A stretch of DNA of 64,000 nt. It comes from Ailanthus altissimus. Lineage: Eukaryota > Streptophyta > Magnoliopsida > Sapindales > Simaroubaceae. The notes beneath the pieces are model-generated. The model was not told the origin of the DNA, did no database searches, and was given only the letters and a program-made list of their open reading frames with translations. The number at the start of each line of letters is the position of its first letter. The first letter of the stretch is position 1. Both the position numbers and the translations under genes were made by a program. The stretch lies in contig OX327686.1 in NCBI GenBank assembly GCA_946807835.1, forward strand, positions 13,392,001 through 13,456,000. Direction: 5' to 3'. Below, one piece after another: positions 23,892-35,455 of this stretch.

Positions 23892-26323
23892 ATGGCTGCT
23901 CATTCTGGATCCTCTTCCTCAGTGCCATCGCTGCCGCCACCGTGTCCAAAGTCCCCGCCGGAGTATCCGGACTTGTATGGGAAGCGCCGGGAAACGGCTA
24001 AGGTTCAGGTGCTTGAGCGGGAGATTGGTTTTCTTGAGGTGGGTTTTCAGTTTACACTTATTTTTTTTCAGTTACAATTGATACATACATGCACTATTTA
24101 TTAGCATATATTTTAAAGTCTTTTGAAGGACTGAAGATAGGTTACTTTGAAGTGTTGCAAGTAGAGATTATAATATTTGAAGTTCTGTTTTCGTTTGCCT
24201 TATTTTTTACTTGTTACTCTGTTCCAATGCGATTGTAAAATTCTTATTATAGTTTCGAGGCGTCAATTTGGAGAGGTATAATCTCATCCTTATGAAATTC
24301 ATGGGACAGAAGAACAGCTGCTTGAAAATGGATATTTTCATTTAGTTTACATTTGAATAAATGGATATTTTCATTTAGTTTAAGAGAGGAGATTGGAATT
24401 TGGTCATTTATAGATGGGTAGCTTTTGCCCTGAAAAGGGTGTTCCTGACATCGACTTATCATGGCGCAGAATTTAAATTGTTTGCTGATGTTTATCATGA
24501 AAGTAGAAACAGGTCATAGGGACTGACCGCTATGTCCACCTAACTACTAAGTTGAGGCTTCTTCTTTGTCTGTGCAAGTTGTTAATTAATTTCTCAGCAC
24601 TGTTTGGCTTGCGTGAAAATTTTTGCTCATTGTACATTATCACTGAAAATTATTTTATGTGTAATATCGTCCGTTCAGTGAAATCCTTGCCCTGTGGGAT
24701 ACAGCATAGAGTTTGAATAACTCTTGCTGACTGTTGCTTATGTGACTTGCATAATATTAAGAATTAGAAGCACCTCAACTAAACTTAGTCGTTTTTTTTT
24801 CATACATTTACACAACACACACTACACTTTGGGGAGTGGGGAATTGAACCCAAGTGGGTTCTAGGGTGAGCTGTGGCGCCCGCCAATTTGGCTGGCCCTC
24901 GAGCTCAAACTTAGTCGTTTTACTCCCAAATTTATTTTGATTTTTCTTTAATTTATTTGACGTTAGGAATAGCTTTCTGAGAAGTTGTAGTAAATATGAG
25001 TTTTTCCATACTTCAACATATGGAAATTTTGGGAGAATTAGATGAGTTAGTTGTTTTGATATGACTATAATGAAATCCCTTAGGTAATGAAGCATTCATA
25101 TGATAATTGACACTGGGAGGATAATTTTTCATGTTAGCATTCGGTAATGAAGCATTCATATAATAATTGCTTTCACTTTTCTATTTTCTCGGAAAAGCTT
25201 AGGTTGGAGCTGAACAGATAATTCACATCTTCTCAATGATTCTTTTTGAATTCAAATATCATTAACAATTTCACTTTGAGCAGGAGGAACTAAAAACAGT
25301 AGAAGGCCTTTATCCAGCTTCCAGATCCTGCAAAGAGTATGTTCTTTCATGCAATCACCTTGCAAAGCATCTAATTTACCTTTTCTTCTCATGAAGAAGT
25401 GAACGACTCTTGTATTTCGGCATTCTCTAAATATTTTTGAGTAGCCTAGGTAATGTGGACATCATAAATTATCCATTTTCATCTAAGTTGCAATTGGTCA
25501 ACTTTAAATTTTCAGGGTTACTGATTTCGTGGTGTCAAACTCAGACCCTTTGATACTTATGTAAGAAAGCAGTAATTTTGCTTTTTCTTTTGACTAATTT
25601 TGGAAGGAGATTACAATCCTAACTTTCTTCTCTGTCCAACAGAAACCGGAAGATGAGAAAGTCTTGTCGCTTCTGGAAGTGGCTTTGGTAACATTCACTT
25701 TCCCTTTTCTCATATTCTGTGTTGAGTCACAGTTCATTAAGAAAGGATTACTCATTCAAGAAAAACGCAATCTCTCTCTCTTCTTTGCATGTCTTAATTG
25801 TCTAAACTATTCGGACTGAGTTTCCTTTGTTGTCTGCAGTCCGTCGCCCTGTTTTAACTTTTCATGGCTTTCATGGATTTGCTGTTGCTGTTATTCTAAA
25901 TGCTCTATTCATGTGGAATTGCCACGCTGCTGTGACTGTAGTAACTGCAACTTCTGTAGCTGTAATCCATGTACCAGCTGTTCATTCCCTAAGTGTTGGT
26001 GTCGGTGTTGCTCTTATCCGCGATCACAGTGCTGTAAAAAGAGTTCATGCAGCAGAGATTGCTGCATTTGCCCCACAGATTGTTGTGTTTGCCCCAAAGA
26101 TTGTTGCCTTTGGCCCAAAGATTGTTTTGTTTGCCCCAAAGATTGTTGCCTTTGCAGGTTCCCTTCTTGCCCGGATTGCTCTTTTTGCCAATGGAATTGC
26201 TCTTGTTGCCAATGCTCTTGGCCTAAAATTAAATGTCCTAAGGCACGTTGTTGTTATTGTAGTTGTTCAAAGACCTGTTGCAGTTGTAGCACTTGTAACC
26301 CATGCTGCTGCCTATGCTTCTAG
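23892..26323 (+). CDS. GG3: Type-C heterotrimeric G-protein gamma subunit (AGG3/GS3/DEP1-like), five coding exons
   Basis: Predicted exons are 23892-24038, 25284-25336, 25516-25560, 25643-25687 and 25840-26323. All junctions are GT/AG and the spliced frame is 257 residues with no stop. The N-terminus is Ser/Pro-rich ('PPPCPKSPPEYPDLYGKRRE'). The gamma-like domain follows at about residues 28-98, with the coiled-coil stretch 'VQVLEREIGFLEEELKTVEG', the motif 'SNSDPLI', and then the basic 'RKMRKSCRFWKWL'. From about residue 98 the protein is a cysteine-rich tail with about 55 Cys in 161 residues, including repeated 'CPKDCC' units. That architecture is diagnostic of plant type-C G-gamma proteins. 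In the family the N-terminus dimerises with G-beta at the plasma membrane, and family members affect organ and seed size, ABA response and nitrogen response. The start lies in a good plant context ('ACATGGC'). Intron 1 (1,245 bp) carries a SINE. The gene converges with the subtilase downstream. I am confident of the family; small exon borders need cDNA. Confidence 0.93.
24781..24795. repeat. Target-site duplication, left copy
   Basis: AAACTTAGTCGTTTT, repeated exactly at 24907-24921 on the other side of the SINE. A 15-base exact duplication is the usual product of LINE-machinery insertion. Confidence 0.85.
24796..24906 (-). mobile_element. SINE (tRNA-type) in G-gamma intron 1
   Basis: The segment lies between two exact 15-base repeats. 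On the minus strand it begins GAGCTCGAGGG, carries GGGTTCAATTCC (fitting the pol III B-box GTTCRANNC), and ends in a run of A's (T's at 24792-24800 on the plus strand). It is about 111 bases long. A clear A-box is not visible, so it may be 5'-truncated or diverged. It is antisense to the host gene and clear of all splice sites. The minus-strand open frame 24808-25095 crosses it and is not a gene. Confidence 0.8.
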
Positions 26324-27118
26324 CATTGAAATGCTAAATTGGATATGAAGCTTTGTCAACATGCCACTCTACTATGGGGACATATATATGGAGTATATGT
26401 TTTGCAACTTGGGAAAATTCCTTTTCTAATTTTTTCTTTCTTGGATGGGCGCAGACAAGCTGCGTCTTTGACTATCAGGGAAATTATTATATTTGCTGTC
26501 AATCCTTTTCCCGTTAAGACGCGAACTTTGTTTGGAGGCCAAAGCACAAAGAAAAAGGTCCTGGAATGAACAAAATGAAAAATCACAATGCATTCTAATT
26601 TTGAAAAGTGAGATTTGATCTTGGTGATGCAACTCGTCAACATCCGTAATTCAAATCTGTGGACCTACAACTAATTAATTATTTATATGAATAATTGAAT
26701 TGAAAGAATTGGCATGTCATAATCTAAAACTGTTACTGCAGAAGCTGTCTTTTATTTTTTTTCAGTTTTTCAACAAAATTATTGCCACTACAAGCACACC
26801 CAATCTGTATCATTTTGTTACAGACAAAACAAGGGGCTTAACTGGCATCAAAAGTTGATGAGCTGAACGTGATGAGTTTAACTAAAGTTCAATGGCGAAT
26901 TCTCATGTCCATTGCACAATTTTGAAAAACTGGTTATGTCATTCTAATTCCGTTTCCATTAATTTCAGAAGAACATAAAATCCACTGACTTCAACTTCAT
27001 TGGCAATTGCGTCTTCGCACTCCAGGGTGCCTTCATAAATCAACACCATCGGGGCTATTTGTGGCCGTTGCGGAGGCCATGAACAGAAAAAACCCAGAAC
27101 GAGTTACAAACATCAAAT
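26324..27118. other. Convergent intergenic region between G-gamma and subtilase genes
   Basis: The 3' ends of both host genes fall in these ~795 bases. Overlapping open frames on both strands (26339-26643) show no protein character. AT-rich stretches near 26670-26705 ('ttaattatttatatgaata') could serve as polyadenylation signals for the plus-strand gene. Exact poly(A) sites cannot be assigned, and transcript overlap is possible. Confidence 0.5.
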
Positions 27119-30052
27119 TTAGCTCATTAGCTGTGTCCATGAAAAGGCAATTGGGCTCCTAACTTGATGTTGCGCGTTACCCCAAATAATTGAACCAAAT
27201 TCAGCCCCACCCCCCCTATGCCTAATACCTTTCTTTGCCACAAATATAACCATGTATCTCTTCTTCTCCCCTACAGTCCTGAAGAGAAGTCTTTTGGGCC
27301 TCACTGAGATTCCCACTGTTGGAGGCCCAGAGACGGTCACATTGTACATGGATCTTGAAGGCCCAACATTTGTCAAGACGCGTGTGTATCGGACAACCCT
27401 CTTGTCCCCGAACAAGACTGAGAATGATGGGTAGTTAAGCTCACCAGGGTCGTTAAATTTAATCGAACAAGTGACATTGGGCCGTTTGACAACGGCTTGG
27501 ACATTTTGAATAGTATAACCCAATGAGCACAAGAATGATACATACTCTTCCATTGAAATATCGTATACTAGACCAGGAGAGAGGGCCTTCTGTGGGTCAA
27601 CGTGACCAGCCCCGTGAGCCCATGGGTTAGAGAGCCCACCATCCGCTGCATCGTGGAGAACAGATTTGGTGTTGTCTACCACGTAGGCTGTCGTCATGAG
27701 AGCAGATTTGATTGCACTTGGGCTCCAATCTGGGTGTGCTGCTTTGAGCAATGCAGCCACCCCACTTATGTGTGGGCATGACATGGATGTCCCTACATTT
27801 TCATCAAAATATGATATGTAAGATTCCAGCTCAGCTCAATTTTAATATTGCAAGTTGGAATGTGCTTGCTGATCTTGGCCATCACACAACACAATCACAA
27901 TCACAATCACAAATTCTTGATTCTTCTTATGTTCTAATCACATTCCTAACAGCTAACGCTATTATAAAATTCAGAAAGGGTTGCTGGAATGGGAGTGGCG
28001 GACAGCGCTTCTCATTAAAGGTACCATATATAGATCCCCATATCTACCACTCAAGTTGCGTGTGGAGATTCCTCCTTAGTGCTTCTGCCACCAGCCATTT
28101 TACTAGAGCATTATTTCTCCAACTCTCTAATTAAAACTCAAAGCTTTTGACCAAGCAAATAACATGGACCGCTTCAACCACAAATATAATTGCGTAAAAT
28201 TTGAAATGATTTTCATAAAAAGTATTGAAAAGACAAGGTTCTATTATGATCCAAAACAAACGTTATTATCAGTTCTACTTGCATAATTGACCCATCAAAT
28301 CTAAACTTTTTAAATACGAATAACTAACCGTATATGAAACTCAAAAATTCATAGTGATTATGACAAAAGCACTCAATAACACCATTTGGATTTAGAAAAT
28401 AGCCGTTGGGAGCATACCTGACATGATATTGAACTTTGTTTTCCTCGTGTCCTTCTCTAACTCAGTTGGCCCAATAGCCTCGCTCCACGCGGCTAATATG
28501 TTCACCCCAGGCCCAATCAGATCCGGCTTCAGGATCTGAGGAGTCACCATGTTGGGCCCACGAGAACTAAACGCCGCCACAACCGGTGATGGCCGCACGT
28601 TCAACACGGTCCCGCCGAACGTCAGCAGAGCCGTTGGATTTGCACTAGACTTTGCATACTCCCTGGTCAGATCACCCACCTTCCTTCCCACTGCCACAGC
28701 CGGTAACAGGTGACTGTCGGCCACCAATTCCTCACCGCTGGCTGCTGTATTCGCGAGTATCATCCCAACGCCACCAGCATCGCGTACGACAGCTCCTTTC
28801 TCCACACGTGCATTAACCCCTCTATCACAGATAACTACTTTTCCACGTACGAATTCCGGTTGAAGTGAACCGGGCAAACACAGGTTGGACGAACTGTTTG
28901 TACCTTTATTGTAAACCAAACGGACCGGTTTATTTCCCATGTCTTTTCCGCTGTAAAGCGAGACACCGATAATTTTAGTTTTTTGCTTCCAAGGAATACG
29001 TAAGCCGGGAAGTCACGATCTAAAGTACCGGCACCAACGGTCATAATCCAAGGAGCAACGTTGGCAAGGGAAGCCTTAGTGGGCCCACTGTTGCCAGCGG
29101 AGCAAGAGACGAAAATACCCTTCTCCGTTGCCGTGAACGCGCCTATGGCAATGGTGTCTCTATAATAAGGAGCGGATCCGCCACCGAGGGACATGGAGAG
29201 TACATCCACGCCGTCCTGGATCGCCCGATCCATACCCGCGAGAATATCGGATCCGAAACATCCGATTTTCCAGCAGACTTTGTAAGTCGCGACACGCGCG
29301 TGGGCGGCCATTCCACGTGCGGTGCCGCTGGCGTAACCCAGAAGACTGGCATTGGCGACGGGTGACCCGGTGGCCGTGCTAGCTGTGTGAGTACCGTGGC
29401 CATCATAATCCCTAGGCGACTCCGCTTCTTTTGGTTTCCTTAAGAAACTGCCACCAGAAGCCATGTGATAGCCTTTCGAGAAAAATCGAGCACCAATTAG
29501 CTTCTTATTACAAAGCTTGGGACTAAAATCAGGACCTGGTTCGCACTGGCCGCGCCACTTACTAGGAACTTCAGGCATGCCGGAGTCGTCGAAACTCTTC
29601 GACTCGGGCCAGACCCCAGTGTCGAGAACACCGATAATAACATCGTGAGAGGCCTGGTCGAGATCCTGATTGCTGTGACCAGCCCACAAGCCGAATTCAG
29701 TGTTCAGGCCAAGGAAGTGAGGGGAGCGAGTGGTGTGGAGGGTATAGAGAGTGTCTTCGTAGACGCCGAGGACGGCGTCGGATTGGCGGAGAGCCTCGGC
29801 TTGATCAGGATCGAGAGAGGCAGCGAAGCCGCTGTAAACGTCGGTGTAGGTATAAAGAAGAGAATCCGGGGTGGATGATGAGAGAGATTGAAGGCTTGAA
29901 GCGTACCATTCGTAGTGAGTTGGGAAGGTTGAGGGCTTTTCTTGGTGTTTCATGTGAACTATGTAAGTTTGCTTAGTAATAACTGAAAGCGATAAGCCAG
30001 GTAGAAGAACAGCTATGAAGATGAAGAAGGAAGAAGAAGCCATGGAAGCCAT
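27119..30052 (-). CDS. SBT1.8: Subtilisin-like serine protease, SBT1.8-like, two exons, with a frameshift in exon 1
   Basis: Exon 1 is 30052-28418 and exon 2 is 27792-27119, separated by a 625-bp intron with GT/AG ends. The intron splits the active-site block, so Ser falls in exon 2 ('[11 protein letters not shown]'). From the chosen start ('[10 protein letters not shown]') the order is a signal peptide (about 1-24), an I9 inhibitor propeptide (about 28-108, 'TYIVHM...'), catalytic Asp144 in 'VLDTGVWPE', His219 in '[11 protein letters not shown]', oxyanion Asn321 in 'SCSAGNSGP', a PA-like insert, and a C-terminal Fn3-like domain ending 'AFSWTQLMS'. Family members are secreted to the apoplast and cleave extracellular proteins or prohormones. 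At about 28968-28990 the frame shifts: the N-terminal frame runs on to a stop at 28835 (405 residues, no Ser), while the correct sequence continues from there in another frame. One base appears missing in a homopolymer-rich stretch. No other lesion is seen over roughly 770 codons, so sequence error and recent mutation are both plausible. An upstream in-frame ATG at 30109 would add 19 residues without signal-peptide character. Confidence 0.9.
27793..28417 (-). other. Intron of the subtilase gene
   Basis: The donor is 'CAG|GTATGCT' and the acceptor 'AAATGTAG|GGACATCC', both read on the minus strand. Joining them restores the uninterrupted Ser active-site block. It contains a short (CACAAT)n run near 27889-27911. 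The plus-strand frame 27751-28134 is an intron artefact. Confidence 0.9.
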
Positions 30053-30149
30053 GGCAATGCAATGCAGATGATACAGAGAAAAGTGGATGGTATTTTTTTC
30101 GAAGTACAACTTCTAGTTCTGGGAGAAAGACAGTAGCTGCGACTGTCAG

Positions 30150-30190
30150 AGAGGATAGAAGAAAAGATGGACTCGTGTCGGGTTTATATG
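30150..30190 (-). promoter_or_regulatory. Putative core promoter of the subtilase gene
   Basis: On the minus strand a TATA-like CATATAAACC (30190-30181) lies about 130 bases upstream of the start codon at 30052. Transcription would then start near 30150-30155, with a leader of about 100 bases. No further elements are assigned. Confidence 0.5.
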
Positions 30191-30249
30191 CAACTTTAGT
30201 TACTAGACTGGGTTCCATATTCGCTTTTATTACTTTTTTTGCCATCCAT

Positions 30250-31340
30250 TGTCAGTCTTAGTTTTACGGTACGTGGGACCTCAAGCAGCCTCAGTCATGT
30301 CATTTCTCGCCGTTTGTCGGTTTGTAGTCAAAATTTTGTTGTTATTGGTTTTTTTTTTTTAAATAAAAAGACCATTTTGATACGAATAAGTTTTTTTTAT
30401 GCTTCTATTGCTACATCTTAATGGTTTTCAAAACTAAATTTTTATTGAACACTTTTACGTGGCAGAGAAACTTGTAAAGCTGCCTGCAGTTTCTTTGGTT
30501 AATCTAATAAAGGTATAAGTTTTTTTTTCCCCCTTTTTTACTCTTAATGAAAAGGATCTAAATTTTTACATTTTAGGGGTCATGGATAAGGATAAAAGAA
30601 AATTAAAAAGAGATCCATATTTACTGCTTTTTAGCTGGCAATAATTATATTTGATAATGAAAATAATACAAAAGTGTGGTGTTTTGTCGCTTTTAGAGAA
30701 TATTTTAACTTTGAGAGAATTTCTAGATATTCAAGGATTTGTGTTTATCAAACACCTATGATTCATCATAGCCGTTGGACCATTTGATTGAATCTTTTTA
30801 CTTGTAGTAAAAACTTGTTATCATGTCAATGTGTCATCCTCTTTTGCATTTTTTTTTTAATATGGACAAACTACATTTTAGACGGAGTTGTAAAATCTAA
30901 TATTTAGGGGTTGTTTGTAATTTTTTATGTTGGATTTAATTTAATTTATTTAAGTTTTTTAATTTACTAAAAATTTTAAGTCAATTTTAATTTAATAGAA
31001 AAGACCAATTTTTTTTTACTTTTTAGTTTAATATATAAAATATTAATGATATTACAAATATTTAACATTTATTTTTAAATATTAAGCAAACAAAAATAAA
31101 AATAATATTACACTTTTTAAATAATATCTTAAATTTTTTTATCTCTATTAAGTATCTATTGAATGATAAAATAATGTAATGCATAATTTTAAAATTTGTA
31201 CTATTTTTTCGTCTAATAATTATTTGACACATGAATTTTAATTAAAAAATTAAATATTATTTTAAAAATATAGCATTATTAAAAAAAAACATATCAATCA
31301 AACCAATCATTCAACTACATTCAATTTTATTTAAAATTTA
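30250..31340. other. AT-rich intergenic DNA upstream of the subtilase gene
   Basis: No gene is recognised. T- and A-runs dominate after about 30840. The first few hundred bases probably hold distal promoter sequence of the subtilase. Confidence 0.4.
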
Positions 31341-31349
31341 ATCAAAATA

Positions 31350-32510
31350 ATAGATAATAATATTTTTATCCTTAAAAATTAGTTTAATACTCAATTTTAT
31401 CCATATAATTTCTGATTTATTCAATTTTATTTCTCTCTATTAGTTATCATTGAAGTTCACAACAAAAATGTTAAATGGTAACTTAGAAGAAAGATTAACA
31501 CGTGGCACAATATAATTGTTTTAATTATTAAATATTTATTTTTATATTAAATTCATAATAATATAAATATTTTATATAAAATTAATAATAAAAATATATT
31601 CAGCCTCAGCCGCTCACTCTGTCACCCAATTCATCCTCTCTCATCAATTCTTTAATCACCACTTATTTTTTTCAATTTTATTTTTTTTCACTTTTCAGCT
31701 ACCAAACATTCATTAATGTCAAAATCAAATATTTATTTCTTATCTTAAATCAAATATCCTTACTTGATTAACTAATGAAAACCGCCACATAATTAACAAG
31801 GAAGTGATTTAACCATGCATATGTGTTCACCATGTGAGCCTAGAAGTAGATTTTTATCTGGTGGCTCTGTATACGTTTCGATAATAACGAAGAACATGCA
31901 GCATACAACCCAGGTGATTGTGAAGTACCTTTGTTTCTTAGGGTCTGAGACAAAAGTAATTTCTTGTACTCAATTTTATTTATTTATTTATTTATTTTGT
32001 TTCTAGCCTTTTCTCTACCGCCAAATTGGAAAATAAATTAAAGTTTTGCTTAAACCTGGCATTAGATTTGGAGGTGATGCACGATCCAAATCACCATATA
32101 TCCAAATATTTTATAAGCGAGCTTAAGAGACTTAAAGAAGATGAAGCAGAAGGTTTTCTTTTTAACGGAGGTGGTGGAATCTAAAAGTTAGATTAAAGAA
32201 GAGAAGAAAAAAAAAATTTATATATATATTAAAATTTGGTCCTATCTAAATATGTCATATATATTTTTTTTTATGAATAAACAATTATTAATTAACATGT
32301 GTATATAACAAGTATGGTTGAATAGCCAATAATTAACATATAAATTTTAATAACGATAAAAATATTATTATATAATAAAATAAATTTTTATTTTTAATCT
32401 TACAACAATTGATTAACAGAAAGAGATAAAATTAAATAATTTAAAATTACAAAAATAAAATTAGGTATTAAACTAAATTCTAAAAACCAATATATTTTTA
32501 TCTCAAAAAA
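31350..32510. mobile_element. Non-autonomous Mutator-like element with long imperfect inverted repeats
   Basis: The left arm (about 31355-31445, 'ttagtttaatactcaatttta') is an imperfect inverted copy of the right arm (about 32415-32510, 'aaaattaggtattaaacta'), over roughly 85-90 bases. The interior is AT-rich with a small GC-richer core near 31605-31640. The style fits MULE-type MITEs, but I could not define a clean 9-10-base target duplication. A related left-arm-like sequence occurs at 44783-44960. The open frame at 31815-32006 lies inside and is not convincing. Confidence 0.45.
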
Positions 32511-32849
32511 TAAACACTAGCTTAATATACAAAAATTTCTTTCAAATTTTTATTTAAACAAAACTAACAATTATAAGAAAATAAAAAACGACAAATATCA
32601 AATATTAATATTTGACTCTACGATACATATTTATCTTATAATATCAGTCAAAGAGAACTTTTGAAATAAACAAATGTGCATCTCAAAATTTGTCAATAAT
32701 TTATGTGGAAGGGAGATTTTCTCTCAATCTCGACTCATATATGGGATACTAAAATTGATTTCTTTTATATATTTATTATAAATGACTTTTGATTTGATAA
32801 CGTATTTGTTTCCCCGAATATTATTTTCGAGTTCAAAGCTTTTTAGGCT

Positions 32850-33830
32850 TAAGAAGAAATCGGTCTTTAAAGGCTTAGTCAGAGGTCTTCTTACGGGATA
32901 ATTTTTTTAAAAGCCTACCGCTCTTCGTGGGACAATCTATTCTGTAGATAAACCTATAGTGACAGCCCTCAAGTTAGGTCTTAGCAGGGCTAAACAGTGT
33001 AAAACCTACTCGGATTCAGAGAACATGATTAACAACCTGAAGCACATATTTGGTAGAATTAGCCAAAATACAACGAAGACTACCATGTACACACTAATCA
33101 GATTAGTTCATCTTGACACTGGCAGATCAACGAGAAAATCGAGTTAGCCCTATGACAGACGAGCCAACCAGGTATAGTTAGTGAAGTTACTAGAAAACCA
33201 ATCATTTAGGACAACTCTAAACCACTGTCGAGTCGAACAGGAAGAGACTACCAGGAGGTCGACCCCGAATAGATTAAGTTTAGCCTCACACTTAACCAAA
33301 CCCATTGATGAAAACAGGCATAAAGAATATACCAAGAATACAATTAAACGAATGTCAGAAAGATACCTAGTGTGTAGTAGAGGTATGTCATGAAAAGATC
33401 TGCAGAATGATATTTTGCGTGTGATAAAAATACAACAAGAGTAGAGTCAGAAGTATGTCAGAAGATTCACAGAAGGATATTTGGCGTGCGATAAAAACAC
33501 GGTAGAAGGAGAATACCCAAAAAAATCCTCTGAGAACCAGTATTATAAAAAGAGAGAATGATACAGGAGTAAAGGATGAGGAAAAATCTCCATTCAATAT
33601 CCTAAAAATGCCTAAATAGCATAAAAACGAAGATAGAAAACAAGAAGTTTCCTTTCTTTCCTCTTTGACACATCCTCACTTCCTTTCTTACGAGATTTTC
33701 ATTACAAAGATCATTTCTGACTTAAGCATCAAAGAGTGTTCGCCGAAACTCACCCCAACGAGACCATCACGATAGTTGTGTTAGTCTTTTACAGGTCCTA
33801 TTATAACTAACGACGAAGAGAATATTCAAA
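32850..33830 (+). mobile_element. Ty3/Gypsy-like LTR fragment (+)
   Basis: It contains a TATA-like 'tattataaaaagagag' at about 33541. Near 33717-33740 the sequence 'tgacttaagcatcaaag' resembles the 'CTGACTTAAGCATCGGAG' word near the 3' end of many plant Gypsy (Tat-group) LTRs. Both borders are uncertain and no primer-binding site follows directly. The small open frames at 32959-33597 fall within it and are not conserved. Confidence 0.45.
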
Positions 33831-34900
33831 TTTGCGCAAACAAACCTAACTAAGACAAGACTTATGTGTCGATTCATGTTAACAAACAAATCTAAAGTTC
33901 ATTGGCTTGAAAAATTATTTTTTTGATCAATAATATTAAAAATATTTAATAATAAAATATATTTTAAAAAAATTGTAGACTCAATCAACTCAAAAAATTA
34001 TTATTGTTTTTCATTAAATTTATAGAGATTAATTTTTTTTTCAAGCAAATACTTTTATTTTTTATTACTTTATAAATCTCTAAAAGATTTATGTTATATA
34101 TATATATATATATTTATTGATTAGGGGAGAGAGATTTGAACTCTAATAAAAAGTTTTAATAGATTATACTTTTTTTATATAGAGAGAGAGGGATTTAATT
34201 CATTATAGTCTTTTATTATTGTGATGTTAATGTAAATATTATATCTTAATTATTTTAATATCTTTATAAGAGCCATGTAGTGGCACACGTATACAAAAGT
34301 GAGAAAGAAGAGGGGTGATTAAGGGGTTAAAGAAAAAGGGTACAATAACCAAGGAAATAGGGACTTGCACAAATCATGAGGCGTGATTTTGTCATTTAGC
34401 TCTGGGGGATAAGACTTAATACCGATCCACGCACTTCATGTTCATTGGGAGCAAGGTAACGGCTAGATTTTTATCACAGTTTTTGTTGTCTGCTTTTTTG
34501 ACCGATGAAAATTGAAAATTTACCCAACAGCAAAATCGAAGCATTAGTAAAGCCCAATTTTGAATTCGGATATTAACAGTATGTACCGCCACATAACTCG
34601 TATGGTTTAAGTTCCATCTATCTTTCAGGAATCACGCGCATGATAAAAAGCTTAATCATCAATTACTAAATCCTTTTATTGTAAACCATACAAATGAATT
34701 ATTTAACCTCTTTTTTTCTTTTATCAATTTTACGGAAAGTTGTGTCAACTTAGCAGAAGAATACCATAATTTCCTTTTTCATCTAATAAATGATGGTGTA
34801 AAATTATCTATCAAATGACAATGTGAACTTTTCTTTTAATTTTAGTGGTCAAAATTATTTTTTACATTAAATATAATTAAACTCCTTTCTATTCGGTTGA
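33831..34900. other. AT-rich intergenic DNA, nothing recognised
   Basis: It contains an (AT)n run at about 34097-34114 and otherwise no gene, RNA or repeat family that I can identify. Confidence 0.4.
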
Positions 34901-35455
34901 TGATGCGGGCTGAAAAATGTATATAATGGATTTATTTGGGTTCTTTTTTTATATATATATTAATTTAAGCCTAGTTAAATATAAGTCTTATTAAGATACT
35001 TATTAAGATAGAAAATTTTATTTAGTTATGATTCTTTTTTTTTTTAAACATTAAGATTGAGTAGGGTTTCTTGAACCTATATAAAAGAGCCTAATAAATT
35101 ATTATAGATTATCATTCACTTATTCAATATAAAAATATAACTTTTCTATCAATTAGTTTTACTTTGCTCTTGCATTCAACCCATGATTTTAATCCTTACT
35201 TGTTGATCATCATAGCTTTACTGTTGAATTTCGCTTGTTCTTCCCAGTGAAGTAACTCAAATTTTACAGTTTGCTTGTCATTTTACAACTTATGTTTATT
35301 TTAAGCCTCGCTCACTGTAAGGCAAATTCGGCTTTGCTTATTTTGACATACCCCAATCTTAGTTTTTTTGTGAATTTGAGATAATTCATAGTTCTTGCAA
35401 GATATTACACATACATGAATCCCATTTATAAATTTAATACACAAATATTCTTTTT
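34900..35455 (+). mobile_element. Possible second Gypsy LTR with downstream primer-binding site
   Basis: A TATA-like 'cctatataaaagagcc' at 35077-35092 is followed by an LTR-like leader. At about 35453-35473 'tttggcatgcttggtgggac' resembles the 'TTGGCACGCCCGGTGGGAC' start of the internal region in Tat-group Gypsy elements. The left border is not defined. The following 300 bases could be its leader or gag start but are too decayed to say. Confidence 0.4.

Noticed and set aside
25913..26323. Cysteine-rich stretch as a metallothionein or defensin-like peptide gene
   Set aside because: The cysteines are in frame with an upstream G-gamma domain through four good introns, and the pattern is that of type-C gamma tails.
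25827..26348. 173-residue hydrophobic frame over the G-gamma last exon
   Set aside because: It is a shifted reading of the cysteine-rich tail. The frame joined to the upstream gamma domain is the cysteine-rich one, and its splice phases agree.
27751..28134. 127-codon plus-strand frame
   Set aside because: It covers the subtilase intron and the exon 2 edge on the opposite strand.
29143..29878. Frames on both strands overlapping the subtilase exon 1
   Set aside because: They are shadows of GC-rich coding DNA; the subtilase frame carries the catalytic motifs.
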